DNA from: an uncultured Dorea sp.
Lineage (GTDB): Bacteria > Bacillota > Clostridia > Lachnospirales > Lachnospiraceae
Assembly (NCBI GenBank): GCA_947645355.1
Contig: CANSCI010000003.1
Span: 17,869-81,868 of the forward strand
Length of the DNA: 64,000 nucleotides
Direction: 5' to 3'
Below the pieces are notes generated by a model that did not search any database, was not told the DNA's origin, and was given only the letters and a program-made list of their open reading frames with translations. A program made the position numbers and the translations under genes. Positions 55,787 to 64,000 of this stretch are shown here, in pieces (position 1 is the stretch's first letter; each line of letters starts with the position of its first letter).

Positions 55787-56563
55787 TTAGAAGCAGGTAA
55801 ATGCTCCGTCAATAACAAAATCTGATCCAGTTGTAAATGTACTTGTATCCCCGGCAAGATATACACAGATAGATTCCAGTTCTTCTGGTTTTCCCATTCT
55901 TCCAAGTGGTGCCATCTCATTCCATTTTTCAATCAGAGGAATCAGTGTGGGTGAGTTCAGTGTCAGTTCTGTTCCGATATATCCAGGGCTGATGCTGTTG
56001 ACACGAACTCCCCTCTTTGCCCATTCAATGGCGAGTGATTTGGTAAGCTGGATCACCCCTGCTTTGGATGCATTGTATGCACACTGCGGCTGAGGTACGT
56101 TAACAATATGTGCTGACATAGATGCTGTATTAATAATAGATCCGCCTCCGTGTGACAACATGTATTTTCCTGCTGCAATATCTGTAAGGAAAATTCCGTT
56201 CAGATTAATATTGATTACTTTGCTCCACTGTTCATAAGTCATCTCTTCTGCCGGAGCATTAATGCAGATTCCCGCATTGTTGTGGCAGAAGTCAAGCCCT
56301 CCAAGTTCTGCTGCAACCTGTTCCACCATTGCATCAACATCATCTTTTTTTGTGCAGTCTGTTTTGATTGCAATAACTTTTCTTCCTGTCTGCTCTGCCA
56401 GTTCTTTTGCCGTCTTTTTGGCTTCCTCATAGTCAAGATCTACGATTGCGATATCTGCCCCTGCTTCAGCAAATGCCGTTGCTGTGCACTTCCCAATGCC
56501 TCTTGCCGCTCCTGTTACAAACCCTTTTTTTCCGTCCAGTCTCATCTTTTCAATAATTCCCAT
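55787..56563 (-). CDS. SDR-family oxidoreductase, polyol/ketose dehydrogenase-like
   Basis: A 258-residue classical short-chain dehydrogenase. NAD(P) motif TGAARGIG near 17-24, NNAG near 95, catalytic Ser in INTASMSAH, Tyr and Lys in CAYNASKAG near 159-167. The [12 protein letters not shown] stretch resembles sorbose reductase and mannitol/arabitol dehydrogenases. It is the first gene of an operon with the FGGY kinase and GPH symporter, pointing to sugar-alcohol or rare ketose use. Confidence 0.9.
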   Translation of the reverse strand: MGIIEKMRLDGKKGFVTGAARGIGKCTATAFAEAGADIAIVDLDYEEAKKTAKELAEQTGRKVIAIKTDCTKKDDVDAMVEQVAAELGGLDFCHNNAGICINAPAEEMTYEQWSKVININLNGIFLTDIAAGKYMLSHGGGSIINTASMSAHIVNVPQPQCAYNASKAGVIQLTKSLAIEWAKRGVRVNSISPGYIGTELTLNSPTLIPLIEKWNEMAPLGRMGKPEELESICVYLAGDTSTFTTGSDFVIDGAFTCF

Positions 56564-56586
56564 GACAATTCTCCTTTTCTTTTAAC

Positions 56587-56757
56587 TTATTTTGTAAAAT
56601 TATTTATCAAATTATAATTACATAATATTGCAGATTTAGAGATTCGTCAATCTGGAATAATATCTAATTTTTATTTCTAAAAATTATGCAATTTACACAA
56701 TAGAAGGGGATTTTGATTCTTGATATAATATAAATGAACTTATATTTTACAAAATAA
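56587..56757. promoter_or_regulatory. Divergent control region with paired ROK operators and SDR-operon promoter
   Basis: TTATTTTGTAAAAT lies at 56587-56600 and its exact complement at 56744-56757: one operator next to each divergent gene. The SDR operon promoter reads TTGACG (56645-56650), 17 bases, TATTAT (56622-56627) on the minus strand; the first operator then falls about 20-35 bases downstream of its -10. Facing ROK, TATAAT at about 56734-56739 has no clear -35. Confidence 0.75.
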
Positions 56758-56766
56758 ATTTACAGA

Positions 56767-57921
56767 ATGGATTATGTGAATATGAAAAAAAGTATTACAC
56801 CTAATCAGATTAAAGAAAACAACCGAAATCTGATTTATCAGTATATTTATCAAAACCCTGATGTTGCTCAACAGGATATTGCTTACAATCTACACTTAAG
56901 CCGTCCGACGGTTACTGCCAACCTTTCTTCTTTAGAAGAAGATGGTCTTATTACGAAAAACGGACAAGTTGATACCGCATACGTCGGCAGAAAAGCTGCC
57001 GCTTATACGATCGTTCCTGATTTTCGTGCGGGGATCGGTGTGGAAATCTTGCGAAAAGAAGTGAAAATGATTGCCGTGAATCTTAATGGTAAAAAGATTC
57101 TCCGCTCTGTATGTGAGATTCCTTATAAGAATAAAGATGATTATTTCCAGAAGGTCTGCCGGGAAATCCTTTCTTTTAAAGACTCCATTGGCTTGTCTGA
57201 CAAACAGGTCCTTGGTGTCGGATTTGCCATGCAGGGCCTTATTTCACCGGATTCCAGAACCGTACTTTACGGTAAGATTCTGGAATGTACCGGTCTTTCA
57301 ATTAATTCATTTACCAGATATCTTCCTTACCCATGTTCCTTCATCCATGATGCAGACAGCGCGGCAATAGCCGAACTTTGGGTCTCTCCGGATCTTAACG
57401 ATGCTTTTTATCTTTCTTTAAGTAATCATTTGGGTGCATCGCTGATTACAAACCGAAAACTGGTCAGCGGTGATCATGGTCACAGTTCTACCATCGAACA
57501 TATTCAGATGGAACCAGACGGAAAGCTCTGCTACTGCGGAAAGCATGGGTGTATGGAAACACTCTGCTCAATTCATGCATTGTTAGAGGAAGACGAAACA
57601 ATCGAGTCTTTCTTTGAAAAAGTACGTAACCATGAAAAAAACACATTAAGCCGCTGGCACACTTACCTTCAACATCTGGCAAAATCTATCAACCTGCTTC
57701 ATCTGATCTACGATAAGACATTTATCCTGGGCGGATACCTTGCACCTTATCTGCTGGAAAATGATCTTGCGTTTCTTTATGAAGAGATAAAAAAACTCAC
57801 GCCGTTTCCGGAAAATTCTGATTTTCTGCAGATCAGCAAGATGCCGAAACATAATATTACAATTGGGGCAGCGCTCCCTTATATTCAGGAATTTTTAAAT
57901 AAGTTGAGCCTTAACTTTTAA
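56767..57921 (+). CDS. ROK-family transcriptional repressor
   Basis: A 384-residue NagC/XylR-type regulator: winged helix at about 10-70 (QQDIAYNLHLSRPTVTANLSSLEEDGLITKNG), sugar-kinase-like ROK domain at about 85-380, with the zinc motif CYCGKHGCMET near 257-267. It faces the SDR-kinase-symporter operon and probably represses it through the 14-base repeats. ATG at 56767 or 56782; neither has a strong ribosome site. Confidence 0.9.
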   Translation: MDYVNMKKSITPNQIKENNRNLIYQYIYQNPDVAQQDIAYNLHLSRPTVTANLSSLEEDGLITKNGQVDTAYVGRKAAAYTIVPDFRAGIGVEILRKEVKMIAVNLNGKKILRSVCEIPYKNKDDYFQKVCREILSFKDSIGLSDKQVLGVGFAMQGLISPDSRTVLYGKILECTGLSINSFTRYLPYPCSFIHDADSAAIAELWVSPDLNDAFYLSLSNHLGASLITNRKLVSGDHGHSSTIEHIQMEPDGKLCYCGKHGCMETLCSIHALLEEDETIESFFEKVRNHEKNTLSRWHTYLQHLAKSINLLHLIYDKTFILGGYLAPYLLENDLAFLYEEIKKLTPFPENSDFLQISKMPKHNITIGAALPYIQEFLNKLSLNF

Positions 57922-57928
57922 TATCCAT

Positions 57929-57960
57929 GGCAAAATACAGTCATTGTTGCGTATTTTGCC
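57929..57960 (+). terminator. Hairpin after the ROK gene
   Basis: Perfect 10-base stem GGCAAAATAC/GTATTTTGCC, 12-base loop, only a modest T-rich tail. Confidence 0.55.
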
Positions 57961-57992
57961 TCTCTGCCCGAGATACAATTTTCTTTTGATTT

Positions 57993-58130
57993 TTAAACCG
58001 GCAGGCTATCCCTCACACAAAGTGCCCCATACCCCACCACCGAATTCGGATACACATCAAACCCCGGCAGCGCCCTTGCCCCTCTCCTAAGATAAGCCTT
58101 CACCTTCTCCCCATATGGTGCTGTCACACA
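57993..58130 (-). pseudogene. 3' remnant of an unidentified gene
   Basis: 46 codons open on the minus strand ending at a TAA (57993-57995). The peptide (VTAPYGEKVKAYLRR... ending GYGALCVRDSLPV) is coding-like and GC-rich, in contrast to the AT-rich DNA on its right, and has no start or ribosome site. It may be the tail of a sugar-kinase/ROK-type gene cut when the adjacent island inserted; identity is a guess. Confidence 0.45.
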
Positions 58131-58239
58131 AGGACCAACAAATTTTTATACTTTTCTAATATTCTTTTATTTTTCTTTATAAATCACATCAAACCACAAT
58201 TATCAATTAAAATTTATAACAAAAACTATGCAAATTAAT

Positions 58240-58375
58240 GCAAGTTAAATTTTTAAAAAAATGCTTTCAAAAAATATAAAATACAGAGAAAATAGCTAAA
58301 TATCTTCCAAAAATAAAGGTATTTTATCATTTCCTCTGTAATCATTTCTTATTTTGCAAGTTAAAGCAAGTTAAA
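58240..58375. repeat. GCAAGTTAAA repeats in an AT-rich gap
   Basis: GCAAGTTAAA occurs at 58240-58249 and twice in tandem at 58356-58375, right up to the stop codon of the AlbA_2 gene. The surrounding 58131-58375 is strongly AT-rich and holds no gene I can support. Confidence 0.6.
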
Positions 58376-59842
58376 TCATGCCCAATAAGGAATATATTTC
58401 ATATATCGGGGCGCCGTTGTATCATCAAGCGGACGCAATAACCTCGCTTCTATAGTTTCTTTAATAATTCTGGATGCTTTATAGCTTTCTTTTATGGACA
58501 AACCAAATAAATTACGGATATCAGTATTATTGATTGCCTCATAATTAACATACGCCAAACATGCCTGCATATAGCAAGTTCTGATTCGATCTTCTTTCGT
58601 TGTCATATCAAATGGTACCTTTGCAAATAGTACCGCTTTTGTAAATTGATTATTCTGATTCTCAATTCTCGGTGCTAACAATTCATTCTTTCCTGTAGCT
58701 TCAATTATCTTATCGTAACCGCTGCCTCGTTCTTCACAAATACCGCATTTATGCATAAATCCGGCAATATTTTCATTTCTTGAAACTGGCACTGAATCCA
58801 CAATACGATCAATAGCTACTAATGGCGCACCTGCATTGGAAAACTCAATTCGGTTTTGAAATACTTCTACCATTGGATTTGTACCACGCTGCTGCAGATC
58901 CTGGTGGATCATAGCATTGGCCAGTAATTCTCTGATAGCTATTTCTGGAAAGCTGACTATAGACTTACGCGTAGCTTCAACAATAATTTCTTCCTGCGGA
59001 ATAATAGTCATAATATACTGTACAATATCTTCATAAGAAAACACATATCCACTGGTAAATTCCTTTTCTCGGATTGCATTCAGTCTGGATTTTTCCTTAT
59101 ACCAAATTACCCGAACAGAGCGCCGATGCAAATTTTCAAATTTCTTCAAATCTTTTGCTATCATAAGTGCGCCTATATTCGTAATATCCCAGTTTCCAGC
59201 ATCGTTCTTTGCAATAAATTTTTCATGTTGCAGATCTTCCAGAATTTTATCACGATTCCTCGGAATAGGCATGTCAAGTTTATCATAATATCGTGAAAAA
59301 TCCATCAGACTGACCATTGAATCTTCATCCAGATTGCTCATAGCTACTCGTAGTTCACATGGGGTAGAATCAAATGTTCTCCATAGTTCCCTTTCCTTAT
59401 CCGGATATTCCTTCAGGTTTCTCTTATTTGTTCCAATACGAATATACTCTGCTCCGGCAAATTGAACTGGCTGTTTTTCCGCACAGGGAATTTCCAATAA
59501 AACAACCGTTCCGTTCTCCATTGAAATCTCAAAAAATCGAAAGTCAATCCTCGGAAAGAGCATCCGGGAAAGCCACGCTTCCAATTCTTCATTCCCCTTT
59601 TTCATCTTCCGGTACTGAAATTCTGTACCCACAATTTCATGCGTATTATCCTGTACGCCCCAAACTAAATAAGCTTTTGGTCTTTCACATAATGCTGCTG
59701 AATTGCTGAGGGCAGAAATGTATTCTCCTATCATTTGTGGTTCTTTGTTATTACATTTAAACTCTACCCATTCTGTCTCACTCGGTAATTTTATGAGTTC
59801 CCGCACAAGACTTTGGAGATATTCCATTGAACGAATTGCCAT
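58376..59842 (-). CDS. AlbA_2 (Schlafen-like) / HATPase_c_4 protein
   Basis: A 488-residue protein. An N-terminal AlbA_2 domain (about 10-145: ETEWVEFKCN near 22-31, YISALSNSAA near 41-50, LVWGVQDN near 59) is followed by a middle helical part and a GHKL-like ATP site at about 310-400 (RELLANAMIHQDL near 318, IEFSNAGAP, GSGYDKIIEA), then a winged-helix-like end. Such proteins are often called putative transcriptional regulators; some are found with defence genes and mobile DNA. It lies downstream of the HerA-GHKL-radical SAM operon on the same strand, 300 bases away, and is AT-rich. Confidence 0.85.
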   Translation of the reverse strand: MAIRSMEYLQSLVRELIKLPSETEWVEFKCNNKEPQMIGEYISALSNSAALCERPKAYLVWGVQDNTHEIVGTEFQYRKMKKGNEELEAWLSRMLFPRIDFRFFEISMENGTVVLLEIPCAEKQPVQFAGAEYIRIGTNKRNLKEYPDKERELWRTFDSTPCELRVAMSNLDEDSMVSLMDFSRYYDKLDMPIPRNRDKILEDLQHEKFIAKNDAGNWDITNIGALMIAKDLKKFENLHRRSVRVIWYKEKSRLNAIREKEFTSGYVFSYEDIVQYIMTIIPQEEIIVEATRKSIVSFPEIAIRELLANAMIHQDLQQRGTNPMVEVFQNRIEFSNAGAPLVAIDRIVDSVPVSRNENIAGFMHKCGICEERGSGYDKIIEATGKNELLAPRIENQNNQFTKAVLFAKVPFDMTTKEDRIRTCYMQACLAYVNYEAINNTDIRNLFGLSIKESYKASRIIKETIEARLLRPLDDTTAPRYMKYIPYWA

Positions 59843-60149
59843 TTAATCACCTCCATTATAATCAATTAAGTTCCTCTTTTCGGTGCAATCAAAAAATCTT
59901 TAACCTTTCCTTTTCCCATCATTTTTACAGTAGAACATCAAGCACTTTTTATATTAACATTTCCAAGCAGAAATACTGTATTACTTACAGTTCATCTTAA
60001 ACATCAAGCAATTTATTCTTCACTTTTAAATACGTCTTCACTTTATCTTCATACATTGTCCTTAAGTATACATCTATTATATGCTTTTGAAACAGAGTGC
60101 TTTTCATAACATTGTAAATTATGTTTATATCTATTTCAGCATTATTCTT
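59843..60149 (-). other. Intergenic stretch holding an in-frame extension of the radical-SAM gene
   Basis: Directly after the TAA of the radical-SAM gene (60150-60152) the same frame stays open for 50 codons to a second TAA at 59997-59999, with helix-like content (HIIDVYLRTMYEDKVKTYL). It could be the original C-terminus cut by a nonsense change, or an unrelated chance frame. Two copies of AACATCAAGCA (59934-59944, 60000-60010) flank the end. The rest shows nothing I can support. Confidence 0.4.
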
Positions 60150-61826
60150 TTAATCTTCTATTATTATATTACTGTCTTCCATCAATGAAAGTTGAATATA
60201 TTTCTCATTAGAATACTCTGTTTTGTCAGAATGTTTTATTAAATAGAATTCCAGAATATCTTTAAGATCATTTGGCCAAGGTGTTTTTCTCAATTCAGAC
60301 ACATTGAGAGATGCCAATGCCATTAAGCGCTCTTTCTGTTCCCCGTTTAATTTACCATATAGAGCTTTCCACTTCGTTGTTATTCCGTTATTTTCGAAAT
60401 ACGAACGGAACATGATCAGTTCACGGGGCATCGCCAATAGTTCAAAATATTCGTCCAGATTGCTACCAAATGCCTTATAAAAAAAATTAGATCCAGCTGC
60501 CACAACACCCTTTGTTACTTGCAAAATTGCAGAAATTGCAAGAACTGATTTCTTACACCAATTAATACCGATATAAGTACGATCTGTTTCACTGATTGGC
60601 GAATATTTCATCGGAAATGAAAATATCTGGATTCCCAATTCCTTATTCAATTCAATGTTAATACGCAGACGTTCATACAAATCTTCTGGCTTATCCTTGT
60701 AATTGAATAAAATATAATTGGAAATCTCTTTGATACCATGACGATGTGCAGTACGTACTGCCTTACAATAAATATCCTTTAAACGAATATCATCAAATGC
60801 AATCCGTAGCGGACGAATTGCAAGCCGGGAAAGCTGTTTCATATTCTCATCATTGACCTTTCTTCCATCAATACCCTGATTGAAGTCCAAGAAACGTGCC
60901 TTTTTTGCTTTGTTACGATACTTTTCAACGATCAGGGACAATTCCTTATCGTGATCCAGCATATACTGTGCATAATCCTCAGCATCTTCTGCTCCAATAA
61001 CAATTTGAAGGAATGTTTCTAACATTTTTACAGATTTAATACGTTTTTTTAACCCTTCCAAATACGCAGCCATTTTTTTGTCAAGGAAATCTGCACGGTC
61101 TCCGTTGCGATAACGCATCATAACAATATTGTATGCACCAGGATCTACATACTTTGCACCCCGGCCAAATCCAATTTTACACAGATCATCAACAAGAGAC
61201 TCCAAATTTTCAGTATTCAGGACATTATTATCCAGAAGCAAGAGATGTCGCTTAGGACCATACTTTTCGTCAATAGTCCTAATCTGATCAATAATATTGT
61301 TTGTCTCATGGAAATATGGCTCCAAAATAGGCACCGCGCAGAAAGGACAATTGTTCGGACAACCTCTGGTCGTGTAAGCAAAATAATTATCACCGGCGGG
61401 GTACTTATAATCAATCTGCTCCAAAATATCATAATCCAACGGTAATTCGTCAACATTGATATTATTATTATCGCCAACCACTGAAGTATCCGTAAATAAT
61501 CCAGTCAATATGTTAGAACGATCAATTCCTGTTGCTTCTATGACTTTCTCCGGCATAAGTGATGCCATAATACCTCCAACATATAGATCATCAATACTAT
61601 TAACCAGCAGTTTATAATGATTGATGGTTTTTACATCTACATCAAAGTCAAAAGTAAACAGCGTGGTAATATAGATTCTATCCCAAACTTTTTTATCTAC
61701 ACTGTGGTCAAAGCCTTTGACAAACTGCACATTGTCTCCCAGCATCTTATGGTATGTACTTATTTTCATTAATCCCATGGGAGGATATTTGTTTTTATAA
61801 TTTGGTTCAACTAATAAAACTCTCAT
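60150..61826 (-). CDS. Radical-SAM protein with B12-binding-like N-terminus
   Basis: A 558-residue protein with the radical-SAM Cys motif RGCPNNCPFC (Cys156, Cys160, Cys163, a CX3CX2C cluster). The N-terminal 130 residues (MRVLLVEPNYKNKYPPMGLMKISTY, then LYVGGIMASLMPE near 81) have the layout of the cobalamin-binding/leader domain of B12-type radical-SAM enzymes, without an obvious DxHxxG. The C-terminal 200 residues are not recognised. Its ATG overlaps the stop of the GHKL gene by four bases, so it is co-translated with it. It probably modifies a nucleic acid, peptide or small molecule; which is unknown. Confidence 0.82.
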   Translation of the reverse strand: MRVLLVEPNYKNKYPPMGLMKISTYHKMLGDNVQFVKGFDHSVDKKVWDRIYITTLFTFDFDVDVKTINHYKLLVNSIDDLYVGGIMASLMPEKVIEATGIDRSNILTGLFTDTSVVGDNNNINVDELPLDYDILEQIDYKYPAGDNYFAYTTRGCPNNCPFCAVPILEPYFHETNNIIDQIRTIDEKYGPKRHLLLLDNNVLNTENLESLVDDLCKIGFGRGAKYVDPGAYNIVMMRYRNGDRADFLDKKMAAYLEGLKKRIKSVKMLETFLQIVIGAEDAEDYAQYMLDHDKELSLIVEKYRNKAKKARFLDFNQGIDGRKVNDENMKQLSRLAIRPLRIAFDDIRLKDIYCKAVRTAHRHGIKEISNYILFNYKDKPEDLYERLRINIELNKELGIQIFSFPMKYSPISETDRTYIGINWCKKSVLAISAILQVTKGVVAAGSNFFYKAFGSNLDEYFELLAMPRELIMFRSYFENNGITTKWKALYGKLNGEQKERLMALASLNVSELRKTPWPNDLKDILEFYLIKHSDKTEYSNEKYIQLSLMEDSNIIIED

Positions 61827-63409
61827 TTCTTTTTCACACTTAGTTCTGATTTTATAGCCTCACGTAATTTCTCTGCCGTCTTAGGATCTTCAGTGAAAAA
61901 TGTATCAATTACAGCAATAATACGTTGATACAACTTTCTCTCGTCTCGGCTATACGATGTAGACAAATCATGTTTGGTTGCATAATCAGCATTAACGATT
62001 TTCTTGTTCAATGAAGTAATCTTTTTCGTTGCCGTTTCCGTCTGTGACAACACATTTTCAACTGTTTCTTTTCGATCAGCATCAAATGTGCCTCGCTTCT
62101 GCGCTTTTCGGACGGTTTTTTCTTCCACTTCACGCTTCTTGGCAATTTGTTTAAGTTTATCAGCAATCTGTTCTCGTTTTTCATCAGAGGTAATTGTGCC
62201 GGAATCAATTTTTTCTTCCAGTTCCTTCTGCTCTGCATTCAGTTGATTTAAACGCCTTAGTGCAGAAGTTGCTTCAGACATGCCACGCCGATACTTTTTA
62301 TTGATTTCTCCGGCCCACTTACTCAGAGCCTGCCGCATTTCACTATAAATTGCATTAGGCTCAAAATCATCTCTTTGAGAGTTTGGAACCAATTCATTAT
62401 GCAGAACATGAATTTCTCCAGCAAACATACGATTCGCATTATGACCTTCTGAAGGAAAATACTTCACAAAAGTGGTATTATTGCCAATCAAGATATTCCC
62501 TTTTCGAAAACGAATGCCCTGTACTGCTTTGTCAGAGATGATGCCAGAAAAATCTGTAAGCGCAAGCCATCCAATATACAGAGGTTTTCCATCGGATGCC
62601 TCAGCATACACAAATTCTACATCGCGGACAAAATCCTTATTCTTTGTTTTAGATTGCTTTCCAGTAGACAATGTGCGGGAATAAGGCTTATAGATAGGAA
62701 GCTTTCTTGATCCACGAATTATTTTATAGCAGGCTATCGGGCAACCATTCCCAGCAAAATAATCACGAATTTTTTGTGCCTGTGAAAACTGTTGACTATT
62801 AAAGTCAACAGGAGCAGTTTCAGAGAGATAGCTCCATACAGAGTTTTCTTCAAGCATGCCAGAATCCAAAGGAACACCCATCATCTGCACTTCAAAATAG
62901 TGTTCATTTTGATTCTCTGGCTGAGGATCCGAAAAACTAGTGATTGCCTTAAAAGTCTCCATAACATCTGATGTTTCAGTATTAGACTTTTGGAGAAGTT
63001 CTTGCATTTTAACGCAATTACAAGTCATAACGGTCTTTACTTTTTCACCATATGTGGAAGTAATAAATTTAACTTCTTCTGCATAAGCCAAACCTGCAAG
63101 TCGCCCGATTCCTCGAAATCCTCTCTCATCCACACCATTCTTTTCAGAATCCCCAATACTTAACAGAACTTCCCTAGCTTTTGCGGCAGGGATACCATAC
63201 CCATTATCACGTATAATGACCTCCTGTTTGTCCCTGTCAATCTGAATATGAATTGCACCTTCGGATAAAGAAATTATCCCATCTGCAATGGCTTTATCAA
63301 TAGAGTCTGTACTGTTTTGAATATATTCCCGATAAACGTGCATCGGGTTAGAATACATGCCCTTGGTGAGTATTTCAAGTAAAAACTTACCAGCCACAGG
63401 TTCGCCCAT
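61823..63409 (-). CDS. Hsp90/GHKL-type ATPase with C-terminal coiled coil
   Basis: A 528-residue protein. The N-terminal ATP site is complete: Glu28, Asn32 and Asp35 in REYIQNSTDSI, DNGYGIP at 68-74 and GFRGIGRLAGLAYA at 97-110. A transducer-like domain follows to about 370, then a Lys/Glu-rich coiled coil at about 385-480. It resembles Hsp90/MutL/MORC-type ATPases but is too short and divergent for HtpG, which is encoded separately at 16,487. It starts on the last base of the HerA-like gene and ends inside the radical-SAM start, indicating one operon. Confidence 0.85.
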   Translation of the reverse strand: MGEPVAGKFLLEILTKGMYSNPMHVYREYIQNSTDSIDKAIADGIISLSEGAIHIQIDRDKQEVIIRDNGYGIPAAKAREVLLSIGDSEKNGVDERGFRGIGRLAGLAYAEEVKFITSTYGEKVKTVMTCNCVKMQELLQKSNTETSDVMETFKAITSFSDPQPENQNEHYFEVQMMGVPLDSGMLEENSVWSYLSETAPVDFNSQQFSQAQKIRDYFAGNGCPIACYKIIRGSRKLPIYKPYSRTLSTGKQSKTKNKDFVRDVEFVYAEASDGKPLYIGWLALTDFSGIISDKAVQGIRFRKGNILIGNNTTFVKYFPSEGHNANRMFAGEIHVLHNELVPNSQRDDFEPNAIYSEMRQALSKWAGEINKKYRRGMSEATSALRRLNQLNAEQKELEEKIDSGTITSDEKREQIADKLKQIAKKREVEEKTVRKAQKRGTFDADRKETVENVLSQTETATKKITSLNKKIVNADYATKHDLSTSYSRDERKLYQRIIAVIDTFFTEDPKTAEKLREAIKSELSVKKK

Positions 63410-64000
63410 TATTTACTACCTCCCTGATTATAAGATGGGAACGGAAATTGAATCTTCAGTAATGTTTTAAAAACAGGATGATGAAGAATCAAATCCCCTT
63501 TCTTTAGTCTGGTCATCATATTTGCATATACTGTGGGAACAAATTTATAGTCTGGTCGTGACACTTCAATCGCATTCGTGCGACCATACACATTCGTACT
63601 ACAGTTGCCTTTGATACGTTCATGAATCACACTTCTAAATTGCTCCGCTGAAAACAATACAACGCCTTCAGAACGACCACGTTCAGTAATATCTAACAAA
63701 TTAGCCAACAAAGGAGAATTTTTGCTGGACGTGGAAGGCGCATACTTGTTCAATTCGTCAACAAAAATGATGATTCGTTTCGGTACGGGTTCTTTACTGC
63801 TGCGATCATCTTGATCATAATCACCATGCTTCAAAGAATAGACAGAGCGAATAATATCACCAAAAACCAAACATTGCAACTGCTCGGTCAAACCTGCAAT
63901 ATCAACAACCATCATTTCACCGCCATTGATATTCAGAACCTCATCAGATAGATGCACTTGATGCTGGTCATTTGCCATTGATCGGGAATTAACAAAAACA
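63409..64000 (-). CDS. HerA-type (DUF87) ATPase, 5' end off window
   Basis: 197 codons are visible; the frame remains open to the right edge, so an internal ATG at 63978 is probably not the start. The part seen includes VVDIAGLTEQLQ, the Walker B block RIIIFVDELNKYAP and a downstream EGVVLFSAEQF...RTNAIEV stretch, the order found in HerA/FtsK-like hexameric translocases. The Walker A part lies outside. Next gene overlaps by one base (TAATG). Confidence 0.8.
   Translation of the reverse strand, partial: VFVNSRSMANDQHQVHLSDEVLNINGGEMMVVDIAGLTEQLQCLVFGDIIRSVYSLKHGDYDQDDRSSKEPVPKRIIIFVDELNKYAPSTSSKNSPLLANLLDITERGRSEGVVLFSAEQFRSVIHERIKGNCSTNVYGRTNAIEVSRPDYKFVPTVYANMMTRLKKGDLILHHPVFKTLLKIQFPFPSYNQGGSK

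Noticed and set aside
58131..58375. Possible CRISPR array from the repeated GCAAGTTAAA units
   Set aside because: Units are only 10 bases, two are directly adjacent without spacers, and no cas genes are visible.
63409..63978. HerA-like gene as a complete short protein starting at 63978
   Set aside because: The frame is open to the window edge, no ribosome site precedes that ATG, and the Walker A part of the family would be missing.

Overview
The window looks like a chromosomal segment of a low-to-moderate GC, anaerobic, spore-forming Firmicute, most likely a Lachnospiraceae/Clostridia gut organism. This is inferred from family content only: strong AGGAGG ribosome sites, a CIRCE element, tmRNA and tRNA genes without an encoded CCA, sporulation-type genes (PdaB-like deacetylase, YlmC/YmxH protein, Csp-like S8 protease), an iron-only hydrogenase regulator, a diiron flavoprotein and ferredoxin-type aldo/keto reductase, and GPH-type sugar transporters. 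No species is claimed.

Layout. 1-3,362: arginine operon on the minus strand (argC, a GNAT acetyltransferase, argJ, argB running off the left edge) behind a dyad-embedded promoter; argG sits separately at 7,692 with a matching promoter/box arrangement. 3,415-6,165: BceAB-like ABC pair. 6,205-7,359: aldo/keto reductase with Fe-S domain. 9,039-15,750: minus-strand run of an RsuA-type pseudouridine synthase, a divergent LigA, a divergent ClpX, a Csp-like protease, a coiled-coil protein and an LspA-like protein. 15,949-31,969: mostly housekeeping genes (DUF5721-like, htpG with CIRCE, MacB-type exporter, a PurF homologue lacking the catalytic cysteine, ClC antiporter, AIM24, NSS transporter, GreA, VanZ, amidase, dapF). 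32,135-41,973: pduL, hydrogenase regulator, diiron flavoprotein, PdaB-like, truA, nrdR, ylmC, ferredoxin, ssrA, trxA, nucleotidyltransferase, YbjQ, dapB, tRNA-Pro, Nudix, rluA. 41,965-46,893: a three-PAS hybrid histidine kinase, a decayed chemotaxis-receptor tail, glyA.

46,976-57,921 holds two carbohydrate loci: GPH symporter plus GH2 glycosidase facing an AraC regulator, and SDR/FGGY kinase/GPH symporter facing a ROK repressor. The FGGY kinase is split by a one-base frameshift. Two identical 14-bp operator arms in opposite orientation flank the SDR-ROK divergent region.

57,993-64,000 is visibly more AT-rich and looks like an accessory island. It opens with a gene remnant, then carries an AlbA_2/HATPase (Schlafen-like) gene and a tightly overlapped operon encoding a HerA-type ATPase (cut by the right edge), an Hsp90/GHKL-like ATPase with a coiled-coil tail, and a radical-SAM protein. 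I do not recognise this three-gene combination as a named system. It is the best candidate for an undescribed (perhaps defence-related) system here; its function is inference only.
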